DNA of 38,953 bases from Oscillospiraceae bacterium (GTDB taxonomy: Bacteria; Bacillota; Clostridia; Oscillospirales; Oscillospiraceae), in NCBI GenBank assembly GCA_015067665.1, contig SVLZ01000011.1, positions 1 through 38,953 on the forward strand, read 5' to 3'. The position numbers and the translations under genes were made by a program. The notes below the pieces were generated by a model. That model was not told the origin of the DNA and searched no databases. It was given only the letters and a program-made list of their open reading frames with translations. Below are positions 6,567 through 14,768 of the stretch, piece by piece (the first letter of the stretch is position 1; every line of letters begins with the position of its first letter).

Positions 6567-6806
6567 CGGCCCCCTCTATGAGGGGGCTGTCATGCGAGCA
6601 GCATGACTGGGGGAGTGTCCTATCTTAAGAACCACACTCCCTCCGACCTCGCGTTCGCTCGGCCACCTCCCTCACAGAGGGAGGCAAGGCTTCGACGCGC
6701 TTAACGCTTGCTCAGGATGACAGGTACAGTAGGTAAGTGAACGCAATGCACCAGCGAAAGAGATTGTAGGGACAATTGTCAACTGTCAATTGTCAATTAT
6801 CAATTT
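6567..6806 (+). repeat. Nested inverted-repeat element, copy A
   Basis: The core (6567-6690) contains hairpins CCCCCTC/GAGGGGG, GTCATGC/GCATGAC and CCTCCCTC/GAGGGAGG plus the pair GGGGGAGTGT/ACACTCCC, as in copies B (10826-10953), C (12589-12720) and D (26797-26926). A right-hand end with TTGTCAATT units lies at 6773-6806, but the left TTGACAATT end is absent, and the intervening 6691-6772 is not shared. Confidence 0.8.
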
Positions 6807-6823
6807 AAAAGCGCAGATTTCCC

Positions 6824-6852
6824 TTGCTATTTTCCTTTTCCGTGGCTATAAT
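6824..6852 (+). promoter_or_regulatory. SigA-type promoter for ppaC-holB-ricT
   Basis: TTGCTA (6824-6829) and TATAAT (6847-6852) with a 17-bp spacer, about 60 bp before the ppaC start. Confidence 0.75.
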
Positions 6853-6913
6853 AGATAATGAAAGAGTATGAGCACAGCGTGTTTGTTACCAAAGAGAAGA
6901 AGGAGGATATATT

Positions 6914-8527
6914 ATGGATCCTATTTATGTTACCGGTCACAGAAACCCGGATACAGACTCCATTGTGGCGGCGATGGCTTATGCAGCGCTGCGCAATGCG
7001 GTAGGCGATCGGGAATATGAAGCAGCTTGCCTTGGTCACGTATCTGACGAGACCCAGATCGTGCTGGACCGGTTTGGATTCCAGCCGCCTAAGCGTATCA
7101 CCGATATGTATACACAGGTTCGCGACTTGGATTATGATACACCGCCTTTTCTGTCCCCTGCGGTTACCGTGGATCGTGGCTGGCTGCTTTTGCAGGAGTA
7201 CCGCAATATTTCCTCCATCCCTGTGGTCAACGAGGATGGCACGCTGTTTGGCTTACTTTCCCGTGACGATGTGGCAAACTACCATATGGCTGTGGCAGAG
7301 GTCGGCAAGCTGGATACTGTGCCACTGTTCAATCTGCTTTCTGTGCTGGATGGCAAGATCCTCAACGAAGCCGGTGAGAATACCGACACGGTAGCCGGCG
7401 AGGTCATTATCGCCCTGCCCCAAAATCGGGAGGGCTTGCTGAATTTTAACGAAAACAGCATCGTTCTCTGCGGTGATCAGCCGGAAATGATCCAAAAAGC
7501 CCTGCGCGCCAATGTTTCCTGTGTTGTGGTTTGCCAAGCGGAAATTACAGAGGCACTGCGCAAGCTTCCCACCAATTCCTGCATTATTGCAACGCCCTAT
7601 GATGCCTATCGCGCTGCCCGGCGCATTTTCCAGTCTACCCCTGTGGGACGCATTTGCCGTACGGTTGAGCCTGTCAGCTTCCACTTGGAAAACCGGGTGG
7701 ACGAGGTCCGGGAGCAGGTGCTGAAATACCGCTATCCCTGCTACCCTATTTTGGATGAAAATGAAAAGGTGGTTGGTGTACTCACCCGATACCACTTGCT
7801 CCGTCCCCGGAGAAAGCGGGTAGTCCTTGTGGACCATAACGAAGCGGCCCAGTCCGTACCCGGCTTAGAGGAAGCGGAGATTTTGGAGATCATTGACCAT
7901 CACCGCCTTGCCGACATTCAAACCGGCAATCCGATCTATGTCCGCAACGAGCCTGTTGGCTCTACCAATACGATCATTGCCTCTATGTTCCAGGATAAAG
8001 GCATTCTGCCGTCTGAAAAAATGGCAGGTATGATGGCAGCAGCCATTCTTTCCGACACGGTAATGTTCAAATCCCCCACCTGTACTGCCCAGGACGTGCG
8101 TACTGCGGAGCGTATGGCGCGGATCGCCAATGTTTCCCTGGAGGAGCTGGGCCGGGAAATTTTCTCCTCGGCAACGGGAAACCGTACCGCAGAGGAGCTG
8201 CTCTATGCCGACTATAAGGAATTCCACATTGCAGGTCACGATTTTGCGGTTGCCCAGATCACCTGCGTGGACAGCCCCAAGATGCTGGAGCGCAAGGAGG
8301 AGTTTTTACCGCTTATGCAGAAGCTGTTGCGGGACAGAGGCTTCTCTGTGGTGATCCTGATGCTCACCGATGTGCTGCTGGAGGGCACACAGCTTATCTA
8401 TGTAGGCGACGCAGAGACGGTGCGGCAGGCATTTAATGCAGAACCCAAGGGCAATACCGTATTTTTGCCCCATATTATGAGCCGCAAGAAGCAGATCATT
8501 CCTATGCTTTCTGCTCTGTGGGGTTAA
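6914..8527 (+). CDS. ppaC: Manganese-dependent inorganic pyrophosphatase with CBS and DRTGG domains
   Basis: This family II pyrophosphatase of 537 residues hydrolyses PPi to phosphate and pulls biosynthetic reactions forward. The DHH domain is split: the N-terminal metal motif GHRNPDTDS (8-16) starts it, and VDHNE...IIDHHR and the C-terminal DHHA2 domain (ending MSRKKQIIP) complete it. Between them lie two CBS motifs (about residues 70-125 and 250-298) flanking a DRTGG-like region. Such CBS-PPases are regulated by adenine nucleotides, AMP and ADP inhibiting and ATP activating in characterised clostridial enzymes. A strong AGAAGGAGG site precedes the start. holB follows after 25 bp, so the two are probably co-transcribed. 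Confidence 0.95.
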   Translation: MDPIYVTGHRNPDTDSIVAAMAYAALRNAVGDREYEAACLGHVSDETQIVLDRFGFQPPKRITDMYTQVRDLDYDTPPFLSPAVTVDRGWLLLQEYRNISSIPVVNEDGTLFGLLSRDDVANYHMAVAEVGKLDTVPLFNLLSVLDGKILNEAGENTDTVAGEVIIALPQNREGLLNFNENSIVLCGDQPEMIQKALRANVSCVVVCQAEITEALRKLPTNSCIIATPYDAYRAARRIFQSTPVGRICRTVEPVSFHLENRVDEVREQVLKYRYPCYPILDENEKVVGVLTRYHLLRPRRKRVVLVDHNEAAQSVPGLEEAEILEIIDHHRLADIQTGNPIYVRNEPVGSTNTIIASMFQDKGILPSEKMAGMMAAAILSDTVMFKSPTCTAQDVRTAERMARIANVSLEELGREIFSSATGNRTAEELLYADYKEFHIAGHDFAVAQITCVDSPKMLERKEEFLPLMQKLLRDRGFSVVILMLTDVLLEGTQLIYVGDAETVRQAFNAEPKGNTVFLPHIMSRKKQIIPMLSALWG

Positions 8528-8552
8528 TGCGTTACAAACAAAGGAGAAAACT

Positions 8553-9500
8553 ATGGGTTTTGAGACCTTGCTGGGCAATGCCCGACTGAAAGAAAACCTT
8601 TCCGGAAGTCTCCGGCAGGGTCGTATATCCCATTTTTATCTGATTTCCGGTCCGGAAGGCTCCGGAAAAAAGACCCTCGCCCGGCTTTTGGCTGCAGCGA
8701 TGCTATGTCGGGAGGGAGAGAAGCCCTGCGGCGTGTGTAAGAACTGCCGGAAGGCTTTGGGAAATGTCCATCCGGATGTGATTTGGGTGGAGGACCCGGA
8801 ACATAAAAGTGTTTCGGTAAAAATTGTCCGGGAAGCCAGAGAAAGCATCTTTATCCGCCCCAACGAAGGTGACCGGAAGGTATATATCTTCCCCCAAGAA
8901 TTAGGCACAGAGGGACAAAACGCCCTGCTTAAGGTGCTGGAAGAGCCGCCCAGCTATGGCGCATTTTTGCTGCTGACCGACAATCCGGAAAAGCTGCTGC
9001 CTACCATCCGTTCCCGGTGTACAGAGCTGAACCTGCACCCGCTGACGGATTTGCAGCTGCGCCCGGCGCTGCAAAAGGAGTTTCCGGAGGTGCCGCCGGA
9101 TGTTTTGGAGGCGGCCATCGTCCGCAGCGGCGGTTATTTAGGACAGGCAAAAAGCATCCTTGCCGAAAGCGGCGATATTTCCCCGCAAACGGTAGAATTT
9201 GCCCGTGTATTTACAGGACGTGACAGCGTCGGACTTGCCCAGCTGCTTGCCTCTATGGAAAAATGGAAACGAGATGCCTTTATACAGGAGCTGTCCGCTT
9301 GGTCAATGCTCCTGCGCGGCGCGCTGGTGTGCCGAAGCGGCGAAAAGGGTACCACAGAAGCAGAAAGGCAGCTTGGCGCCGCCCGGAGCGCCCGGGAAAT
9401 TATGAATGCCTATCACAAGTTACAAAACGCAATGCAGTATGCCGGTGGCAACGTGTCCGTTGCTGCGCTGTGTGGAAACCTCTTATGGCAGCTGCGTTAG
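8553..9500 (+). CDS. holB: DNA polymerase III subunit delta prime
   Basis: The 315-residue clamp-loader subunit opens the sliding clamp with the DnaX and delta subunits. Visible features are a Walker A-like GPEGSGKKT (33-41), a four-cysteine zinc module (CREGEKPCGVCKNCRKALGNVHPD), the sensor segment with GQNALLKVLEEPP, and SRC in the sensor 1 region. An AAGGAG site lies upstream. holB-ricT order is conserved across Bacillota; here tmk and yaaQ are replaced upstream by ppaC. Confidence 0.94.
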   Translation: MGFETLLGNARLKENLSGSLRQGRISHFYLISGPEGSGKKTLARLLAAAMLCREGEKPCGVCKNCRKALGNVHPDVIWVEDPEHKSVSVKIVREARESIFIRPNEGDRKVYIFPQELGTEGQNALLKVLEEPPSYGAFLLLTDNPEKLLPTIRSRCTELNLHPLTDLQLRPALQKEFPEVPPDVLEAAIVRSGGYLGQAKSILAESGDISPQTVEFARVFTGRDSVGLAQLLASMEKWKRDAFIQELSAWSMLLRGALVCRSGEKGTTEAERQLGAARSAREIMNAYHKLQNAMQYAGGNVSVAALCGNLLWQLR

Positions 9501-9514
9501 AAGGAGAATATAAT

Positions 9515-10780
9515 ATGGAAGAAACAAAGATCCCGCAGGAAACAAACAGCACCGTAGAAGTGGTGGATGTCCAGTTCCGTACCGGGCAGAAAATATATTA
9601 CTTTGATCCTGCAGGAAAAACCTATAAGGCAGGTCAGCATCTGATCATCGACACCGCCCGCGGTATCGAATACGGCATTTGCGCCCACGAAAATCACCAC
9701 ATTCATCAGATGGAGGTCGTGACCCCGCTGCGCCCCGTAATTCGTATTGCCACCGAGCAGGACGAAAAGATCGTCAAAGACAATATCGAAAAGGAAGACC
9801 GGGCATTTAAGGCTTGCCTGAAGAAAATCGAGGAAATGCACTTGGATATGCAGCTTGTTTCTGCAGAATGCGCCTTTGACGGCAGTAAGATCCTCTTTTT
9901 CTTCACCGCAGACGAGCGGGTGGACTTCCGTGAGCTGGTAAAGAGCCTTGCCTCTATGTTCCATACCCGTATTGAGCTGCGGCAGATCGGTGTGCGGGAC
10001 AAGGCACGGATGGTAGGCGGTCTCGGTATCTGCGGCAGACCCTTTTGCTGCGGCAGCTTTCTGGAGGATTTCCAGCCCGTGTCTATCAAAATGGCAAAGA
10101 CCCAAAATCTCAGCCTGAATCCGGCCAAAATTTCCGGCACCTGCGGAAGGCTTATGTGCTGCCTGAAATATGAGCAGGAGGCCTACGAGGATCTGCTCCG
10201 CAACGCGCCCAAAAACGAATCCTTTGTAGACACGCCCGACGGTCGCGGCACGGTCATCGAGGTGGATTTGATGCGTCAGCGGGTGAAGGTCAAGCTGGAA
10301 GAACAGACCGACACGGCTGTTTGGCATAAAAATACGGATATTGCCGTGCTTCGCAGCGGCAAAGCAAAGAAAAACGACCCTCCCATTCCTGCAGACCTTG
10401 CACCCATTTCCGGCGGCAAGCGGAAAAAGGAAGTCCGGGAGGAGGAGAGCACCCGGTATTTGGATTCTATCCGTCTGCGTTACAGTGAGGAGACCATCGC
10501 CGAGGAGACTACCGCGCAGGAGGAAGTACCTGCAATAGAGGAAAAACCGGAAAAACCGGAAAAGGCGGAAAAGGCAGAAAATAATCGGAAGAGCCGTCGA
10601 TCCCGTCGTCAGAAGGCAGCCCGTGTGGCAGCGCCGGAGCAAGGCGTAAGTGAAAAGGCAGAAGCGCCCGAAAAGCCGGAAGGCACCGAAAATGGAGGCG
10701 GTCAGGAGAAAAAGAAGCGGAATTTCCACCGCCGCAGACATTTCCATCATAAGAAGCCCAAGAACGGCGAGCAAGAATAA
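9515..10780 (+). CDS. ricT: RicT/YaaT-like PSP1-domain protein with long basic tail
   Basis: The 421-residue product begins with a PSP1 domain (about residues 15-260). In B. subtilis RicT, with RicA and RicF, forms an Fe-S complex needed for RNase Y maturation events and for sporulation and competence. The conserved cysteine motifs GICGRPFCCG and GTCGRLMCC are present. Beyond residue 280 the protein is not typical: about 140 residues of low-complexity Glu/Lys/Pro sequence (EKPEKPEKAEKAEN) end in a very basic His/Arg segment (NFHRRRHFHHKK). Usual RicT is about 275 residues. The tail may bind RNA or the ribosome, which is inferred. The start at 9515 is set by AAGGAG 8 bases upstream and lies 14 bp after holB. 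Confidence 0.93.
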   Translation: MEETKIPQETNSTVEVVDVQFRTGQKIYYFDPAGKTYKAGQHLIIDTARGIEYGICAHENHHIHQMEVVTPLRPVIRIATEQDEKIVKDNIEKEDRAFKACLKKIEEMHLDMQLVSAECAFDGSKILFFFTADERVDFRELVKSLASMFHTRIELRQIGVRDKARMVGGLGICGRPFCCGSFLEDFQPVSIKMAKTQNLSLNPAKISGTCGRLMCCLKYEQEAYEDLLRNAPKNESFVDTPDGRGTVIEVDLMRQRVKVKLEEQTDTAVWHKNTDIAVLRSGKAKKNDPPIPADLAPISGGKRKKEVREEESTRYLDSIRLRYSEETIAEETTAQEEVPAIEEKPEKPEKAEKAENNRKSRRSRRQKAARVAAPEQGVSEKAEAPEKPEGTENGGGQEKKKRNFHRRRHFHHKKPKNGEQE

Positions 10781-11009
10781 ATTAACAATGGACAATTGAC
10801 AGTTGACAATTAAGGTATCGCTTCGCCTTGGCCCCCTCATAGAGGGGGCTGTCAGCCGAACAGGCTGACTGGGGGAGTGTACTATCCCAAGAACCACACT
10901 CCCTCCGTCTTTTGCTTCGCAAAATCCACCTCCCTCAAAGAGGGAGGCAAGGCTCCGTCCGCTTGCGGACACTATAATTGTCCATTGTACATTGTCAATT
11001 GTCAATTCA
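10781..11009 (+). repeat. Nested inverted-repeat element, copy B (most complete)
   Basis: The left end has three TTGACAATT-like units (10783-10812), then GGTATCGCTTCGC, the hairpin-rich core (10826-10953), CCGTCCGCTTGCGGACAC, and a right end of TTGTCCATT/TTGTCAATT units (10977-11009) in inverse orientation to the left end. The ends are therefore terminal inverted repeats of about 30 bp around a core of about 130 bp. It has no coding capacity and resembles a MITE-like element. It starts right after the ricT stop codon. Confidence 0.8.
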
Positions 11010-11093
11010 AGTATAGGTGTAACACTTTTGCGGTTTTGGAATACCTTGGAATGAGCGACGAAAGTCGCAAGTAAAATCTCGGAGGTATTTATT

Positions 11094-11228
11094 ATGTATA
11101 ACAACGGCTTCTGTGGCGGCAATATGTGCTGGATCATCATTCTCATCCTCTTGCTGTGCAACTGCGGTGGCGGCGCAGGCAACGCAAATAACGGCTGTGG
11201 CTGTGACCACAACTGCGGCTGCTGCTAA
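11094..11228 (+). CDS. Small Cys/Gly-rich peptide with a hydrophobic segment (44 aa)
   Basis: The ATG at 11094 has a good CTCGGAGG site upstream, the frame ends at 11228, and a strong terminator follows after 12 bp; together these argue for a real gene. The peptide reads MYNNGFCGGNMCW, then a hydrophobic stretch IIILILLL (residues 14-21), then CNCGGG and NGCGCDHNCGCC. It has nine cysteines in 44 residues. The pattern recalls small sporulation or YjcZ-type membrane peptides of Bacillota, but I cannot name it. A small hairpin (GCGAC GAAA GTCGC, about 11055-11068) lies in the leader. It could insert in a membrane and bind metal; that is inference. Confidence 0.7.
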   Translation: MYNNGFCGGNMCWIIILILLLCNCGGGAGNANNGCGCDHNCGCC

Positions 11229-11240
11229 CAAATGATAAAA

Positions 11241-11264
11241 AGACCGCCTTCGGGCGGTCTTTTT
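11241..11264 (+). terminator. Intrinsic terminator after the small Cys-rich peptide gene
   Basis: AGACCGCC / GGCGGTCT with a TTCG tetraloop, preceded by AAAA and followed by TTTT; usable in both directions. Confidence 0.92.
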
Positions 11265-11277
11265 AGTGGATAATTAA

Positions 11278-11357
11278 AATGGTAGGGGCGGGCATTGCCC
11301 GTCCGCAATGTTGCAGCATCGATGGTGCAGTACGGACGACCAATGGTCGCCCCTACA
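11278..11357. repeat. GTAGGGGCG inverted box pair
   Basis: GTAGGGGCGGGCATTGCCC at the left and GACCAATGGTCGCCCCTAC at the right form imperfect terminal inverted repeats about 80 bp apart, matching the boxes at 2214-2516. It is non-coding and lies just after the hemW stop codon. Confidence 0.75.
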
Positions 11358-11372
11358 GCTTGTAAAATCAAA

Positions 11373-12563
11373 TTACTTCTTCCGTTTGGCGATGGGTTTG
11401 CATTTATCCTGAATGAGGAGAAGATCGGTGATGATGTCGTTGGACAAAAGAAAGCCCTCACCGGTTAGGTGCCAGCGTCCGTCGAAGGTGCGGACAGCCA
11501 GCTTTCTACTGCGGAAAACCTCTAATTTTTCTTCCAACGGTCCAAAGGGGAGCATATACTTTTTCTCGTACTCCTTAGGGTCCAGCCCGTAGACCGTTCG
11601 CAGGCCCATCATAATATACTCGCCTGCCCGCTCCCGGAAGGGAACATCCTCTACTTCCCGCAGAATTTGGCCGTTTTCCTTGATGCCGGCAATGTACCCC
11701 CGCAGATCCCGGATAAAGGTAAACCGCTGACCGCCAAAATCAGAGCTTGCATTGGGTCCGAAGCCCAAATACTCACCGCCCTGCCAATATTTCAGGTTGT
11801 GGCGGGAGACGTTACCCTTTTTACAGAAGTTGGAGATCTCATATTGGCGATAACCCTTGTCTGCCAAGAAGGAAATGGCAGACAGGTACATATCCGCCTG
11901 CAAGTCGTCATCCGGAATTTCCAAAGCAGAGGCCTGTTTACACAGCGGTGTGCCCGGCTCGATCTTCAGTCCGTAGCAGCTGATATGTTCGGGATTCAGC
12001 TTTGAAATGTTGGCCAGCGCGTGGATCCAGTTTTGGATGCTTTGTCCCGGCAGACCGTACATCAAATCCACGCTGAGGTTTTTGAAGCCGTGGCGGCGGA
12101 TCTTCTTGACGGCATCCACTGCCTGCTGGTAGTCGTGAGGTCTGCCAAGCTGGGAAAGCTGCTCGTCATTATCGGTTTGGATGCCGAGGCTTACCCGGTT
12201 GAAGCCTTCGCTTCGCAGTCTGCGCAGAAGCCGGTCCGTAATAGAATCCGGGTTTGCTTCAAAAGTGATCTCTGCATCGTCGGATACGTCAAAGCTTTTT
12301 CGAATGGCGGACAAAATCAGGCTGAGACCTTCCCCGCCCAAAAGGCTGGGGGTTCCGCCGCCAAAATAGATGGTGTCTACAATGTGCAGGGAGGCCGCTT
12401 CGCCTGCCTCCCGGATGTGGGTACAGACGGCATCGATATATTGATCCTGCAGACTGTTGTCACAGACAGAGTAAAAATCACAGTAGGTGCATTTGCTCCG
12501 GCAGAAGGGTACGTGGACATAAATACCCAAGGGGGTTTTGTGTTTTCTTGCAAAAATTGGCAT
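11373..12563 (-). CDS. hemW: Radical SAM heme chaperone HemW
   Basis: The 396-residue protein has the radical SAM cluster motif CRSKCTYC (Cys21, Cys25, Cys28), the glycine-rich FGGGTPS, and the HemN/HemW family segments FEANPD, SLGIQT, DLMYGLPGQ and a C-terminal HemN domain ending in KCKPIAKRKK. HemW binds heme and delivers it to acceptor proteins; it is often misannotated as coproporphyrinogen III oxidase. It follows lepA, the usual order in Bacillota, but repeat copy C separates the two, and a weak GGAG lies upstream of the start. No hrcA, grpE or dnaK follows. Confidence 0.94.
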   Translation of the reverse strand: MPIFARKHKTPLGIYVHVPFCRSKCTYCDFYSVCDNSLQDQYIDAVCTHIREAGEAASLHIVDTIYFGGGTPSLLGGEGLSLILSAIRKSFDVSDDAEITFEANPDSITDRLLRRLRSEGFNRVSLGIQTDNDEQLSQLGRPHDYQQAVDAVKKIRRHGFKNLSVDLMYGLPGQSIQNWIHALANISKLNPEHISCYGLKIEPGTPLCKQASALEIPDDDLQADMYLSAISFLADKGYRQYEISNFCKKGNVSRHNLKYWQGGEYLGFGPNASSDFGGQRFTFIRDLRGYIAGIKENGQILREVEDVPFRERAGEYIMMGLRTVYGLDPKEYEKKYMLPFGPLEEKLEVFRSRKLAVRTFDGRWHLTGEGFLLSNDIITDLLLIQDKCKPIAKRKK

Positions 12564-12588
12564 AGGTTACTCCAAAATGATAGTATCC

Positions 12589-12720
12589 GCCTTGCCTCCC
12601 TCTTTGAGGGAGGTGGCTGCACGAATGTGCAGACGGAGGGAGTGTTGTTCTCACGATAAGACACTCCCCCAGTCAAAAATCAAAGATTTCTGACAGCCCC
12701 CTCAAAGAGGGGGCCAAGGC
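12589..12720 (-). repeat. Nested inverted-repeat element core, copy C
   Basis: The core is in the opposite orientation to copies A and B, with hairpins CCTCCCTC/GAGGGAGG, CCCCCTC/GAGGGGG and the pair GGGAGTGT/ACACTCCC. It lacks the TTGTCAATT ends. It fills nearly all of the lepA-hemW gap, so it is probably transcribed with both. Confidence 0.82.
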
Positions 12721-12725
12721 ATTCA

Positions 12726-14534
12726 TTAGTCTTCGTCTAATTTCAGCACTGCCATAAAGGCCTCTGAGGGGACAGCGACGGTGCCGAAGGTGCGCATCCG
12801 TTTCTTGCCTTCCTTCTGCTTTTCCAAGAGCTTTTTCTTACGGGTAATATCACCGCCGTAGCACTTGGCAAGGACGTCCTTGCGCAGCGCCTTGATGGTC
12901 TCCCGGGCGATGATCTTGCCGCCGATGGCAGCTTGCACCGGAATTTCGAATTGGGCGCGGGGAATGTTTTCCTTTAGCTTTTCGCAGATCTTTCTTGCCC
13001 GGGGATAGGCATTATCTGCAAAGAGAATGAAGCTCAGCGCATCCACAATATCCCCGTTTAAGAGAATGTCCAGCTTTACAAGGCGGCTGGGACGGTAGCC
13101 GATCAGCTCATAATCCAGCGAGCCGTAGCCCCGGGTCCGGGACTTTAAGGCATCGAAAAAGTCGTAGATGATCTCGTTGAGCGGCATTTCGTAGTGCAGC
13201 TCCACACGGTTGGCGTCCAGATAGACCATATCCTTAAATTCGCCCCGGCGCTGCTGGGCAAGCTCCATCATATTGCCTACATATTCCTGCGGCGCAATGA
13301 GATTCAGCTTTACAAAAGGCTCTTCTGCCAGCTGGATTTCCATCGGATCGGGGTAATCCAAGGGGTTTGCCACCATAATTACCTCGCCGGTGTTTTTGGT
13401 AACGCGGTAAACGACATTGGGGGCGGTGGTGATCAGGTCGAGATTATATTCCCGCTCCAAACGCTCCTGAATGATCTCCATATGCAGAAGGCCCAAGAAG
13501 CCGCAGCGGAAGCCAAAGCCCAGCGCAATGGAGCTTTCCAGCTCGTAGGACATGGAGGCATCGTTGAGTTTCAGCTTTTCCAACGCCTCCCGGAGGTCCT
13601 GATATTTTGCGCCGTCGGCAGGGTACACACCGGAAAATACCATAGGCTGTACCGGGCGGTAGCCGGGCAGTGGCTCGGTTGCGCCGCCCTCCACAGTGGT
13701 GACGGTATCGCCTACCTGGGTATCAGCTACGGTTTTAATGGAAGCAGTGATATAACCAACCTCACCGGCACCTAATGCATCAGCAGGAATGAGCCCCATG
13801 GGACTCATAGTGCCCACTTCTACTACCTTATAAGCAGCACCGGTGGCCATCATCCGAATGTCCATTCCGGCCTTTACAGTGCCGGCTTTGACGCGGGTAT
13901 AGACGATAACGCCCCGGTAGGGGTCGTACTGGCTGTCGAAGATCAGCGCCTGCAAGGGGGCAGACCGGTCACCGGTGGGGGCGGGCACGTCCCGGACGAT
14001 CATTTCCAGCACATCGTGGATATTGATGCCGTTCTTGGCGGAGATTTCCGGCGCATCCTGGGCAGGAATACCGATAATGTCCTCCACCTCGCTCTTTACC
14101 TCCGCAGGGCGGGCGGCAGGCAGGTCGATCTTATTGATGACCGGCAGTACCTCCAAACCCGCGTCAATGGCAAGATAGGTGTTTGCCAGCGTTTGGGCTT
14201 CCACACCCTGCGAGGCATCTACCACAAGCACCGCGCCTTCACAAGCGGCAAGCGAGCGGGAAACCTCGTAGTTAAAGTCCACGTGACCGGGTGTGTCGAT
14301 CAGGTTAAGGGAATAAACCTCCCCGTCGTCGGCTTTATATTTTAAGGTAGCGGCAGTTGCCTTAATGGTAATACCACGCTCCCGCTCCAAGTCCATAGAG
14401 TCCAGCATCTGCTGCTCCATTTGGCGGGATTCCACCGCATTGCAAGCCTCTAAAAGGCGGTCTGCCAGGGTGGATTTCCCGTGGTCAATATGGGCGATTA
14501 TGGAAAAATTGCGAATTTTTGACATATCAGTCAT
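12726..14534 (-). CDS. lepA: Elongation factor 4 (LepA)
   Basis: This 602-residue translational GTPase acts on the ribosome, probably in initiation or recovery of stalled elongation. The G motifs are AHIDHGKST (P-loop), the DTPGH segment and NKID; the C-terminal LepA-specific domain ends in [22 protein letters not shown], the family hallmark. The start at 14534 was chosen because GAGGTG lies 6 bases upstream and it gives the family length; an ATG 9 bases further in is the alternative. The promoter lies at 14569-14597, divergent from rpoD. Confidence 0.97.
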   Translation of the reverse strand: MTDMSKIRNFSIIAHIDHGKSTLADRLLEACNAVESRQMEQQMLDSMDLERERGITIKATAATLKYKADDGEVYSLNLIDTPGHVDFNYEVSRSLAACEGAVLVVDASQGVEAQTLANTYLAIDAGLEVLPVINKIDLPAARPAEVKSEVEDIIGIPAQDAPEISAKNGINIHDVLEMIVRDVPAPTGDRSAPLQALIFDSQYDPYRGVIVYTRVKAGTVKAGMDIRMMATGAAYKVVEVGTMSPMGLIPADALGAGEVGYITASIKTVADTQVGDTVTTVEGGATEPLPGYRPVQPMVFSGVYPADGAKYQDLREALEKLKLNDASMSYELESSIALGFGFRCGFLGLLHMEIIQERLEREYNLDLITTAPNVVYRVTKNTGEVIMVANPLDYPDPMEIQLAEEPFVKLNLIAPQEYVGNMMELAQQRRGEFKDMVYLDANRVELHYEMPLNEIIYDFFDALKSRTRGYGSLDYELIGYRPSRLVKLDILLNGDIVDALSFILFADNAYPRARKICEKLKENIPRAQFEIPVQAAIGGKIIARETIKALRKDVLAKCYGGDITRKKKLLEKQKEGKKRMRTFGTVAVPSEAFMAVLKLDED

Positions 14535-14568
14535 AGCCTGCACCTCAAGCGTAACACAGTTTTTTCTA

Positions 14569-14597
14569 ATTATACCGAATTTTCTGCACAATGTAAA
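14569..14597 (-). promoter_or_regulatory. SigA-type promoter for lepA-hemW
   Basis: On the minus strand TTTACA (14592-14597) and TATAAT (14569-14574) have a 17-bp spacer, 35 bp before the lepA start. Confidence 0.8.
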
Positions 14598-14691
14598 CTG
14601 TATCTTTTCAAAAGTTCAGGGGAATAATGAAGAAAGTAGAGACGAAAAACGATAATTTCCACTTTTTTTGAAAAAATTTCGTGAAAACCCC

Positions 14692-14720
14692 TTGTCGAAA
14701 TGCAAAAATCGCGGTATAGT
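14692..14720 (+). promoter_or_regulatory. SigA-type promoter for rpoD
   Basis: TTGTCG (14692-14697) and TATAGT (14715-14720) with a 17-bp spacer. The leader holds a hairpin CGGTAT...ATACCG (about 14725-14747) ahead of the ribosome site. Confidence 0.65.
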
Positions 14721-14768
14721 CTAACGGTATGCGAAATAAGCAAAATACCGAGTAGTGAGGGAAAGATA

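Noticed and set aside
9263..9514. N-terminal extension of the RicT frame into holB
   Set aside because: This part overlaps holB in another frame, and the start at 9515 has a good ribosome site and family-like sequence.
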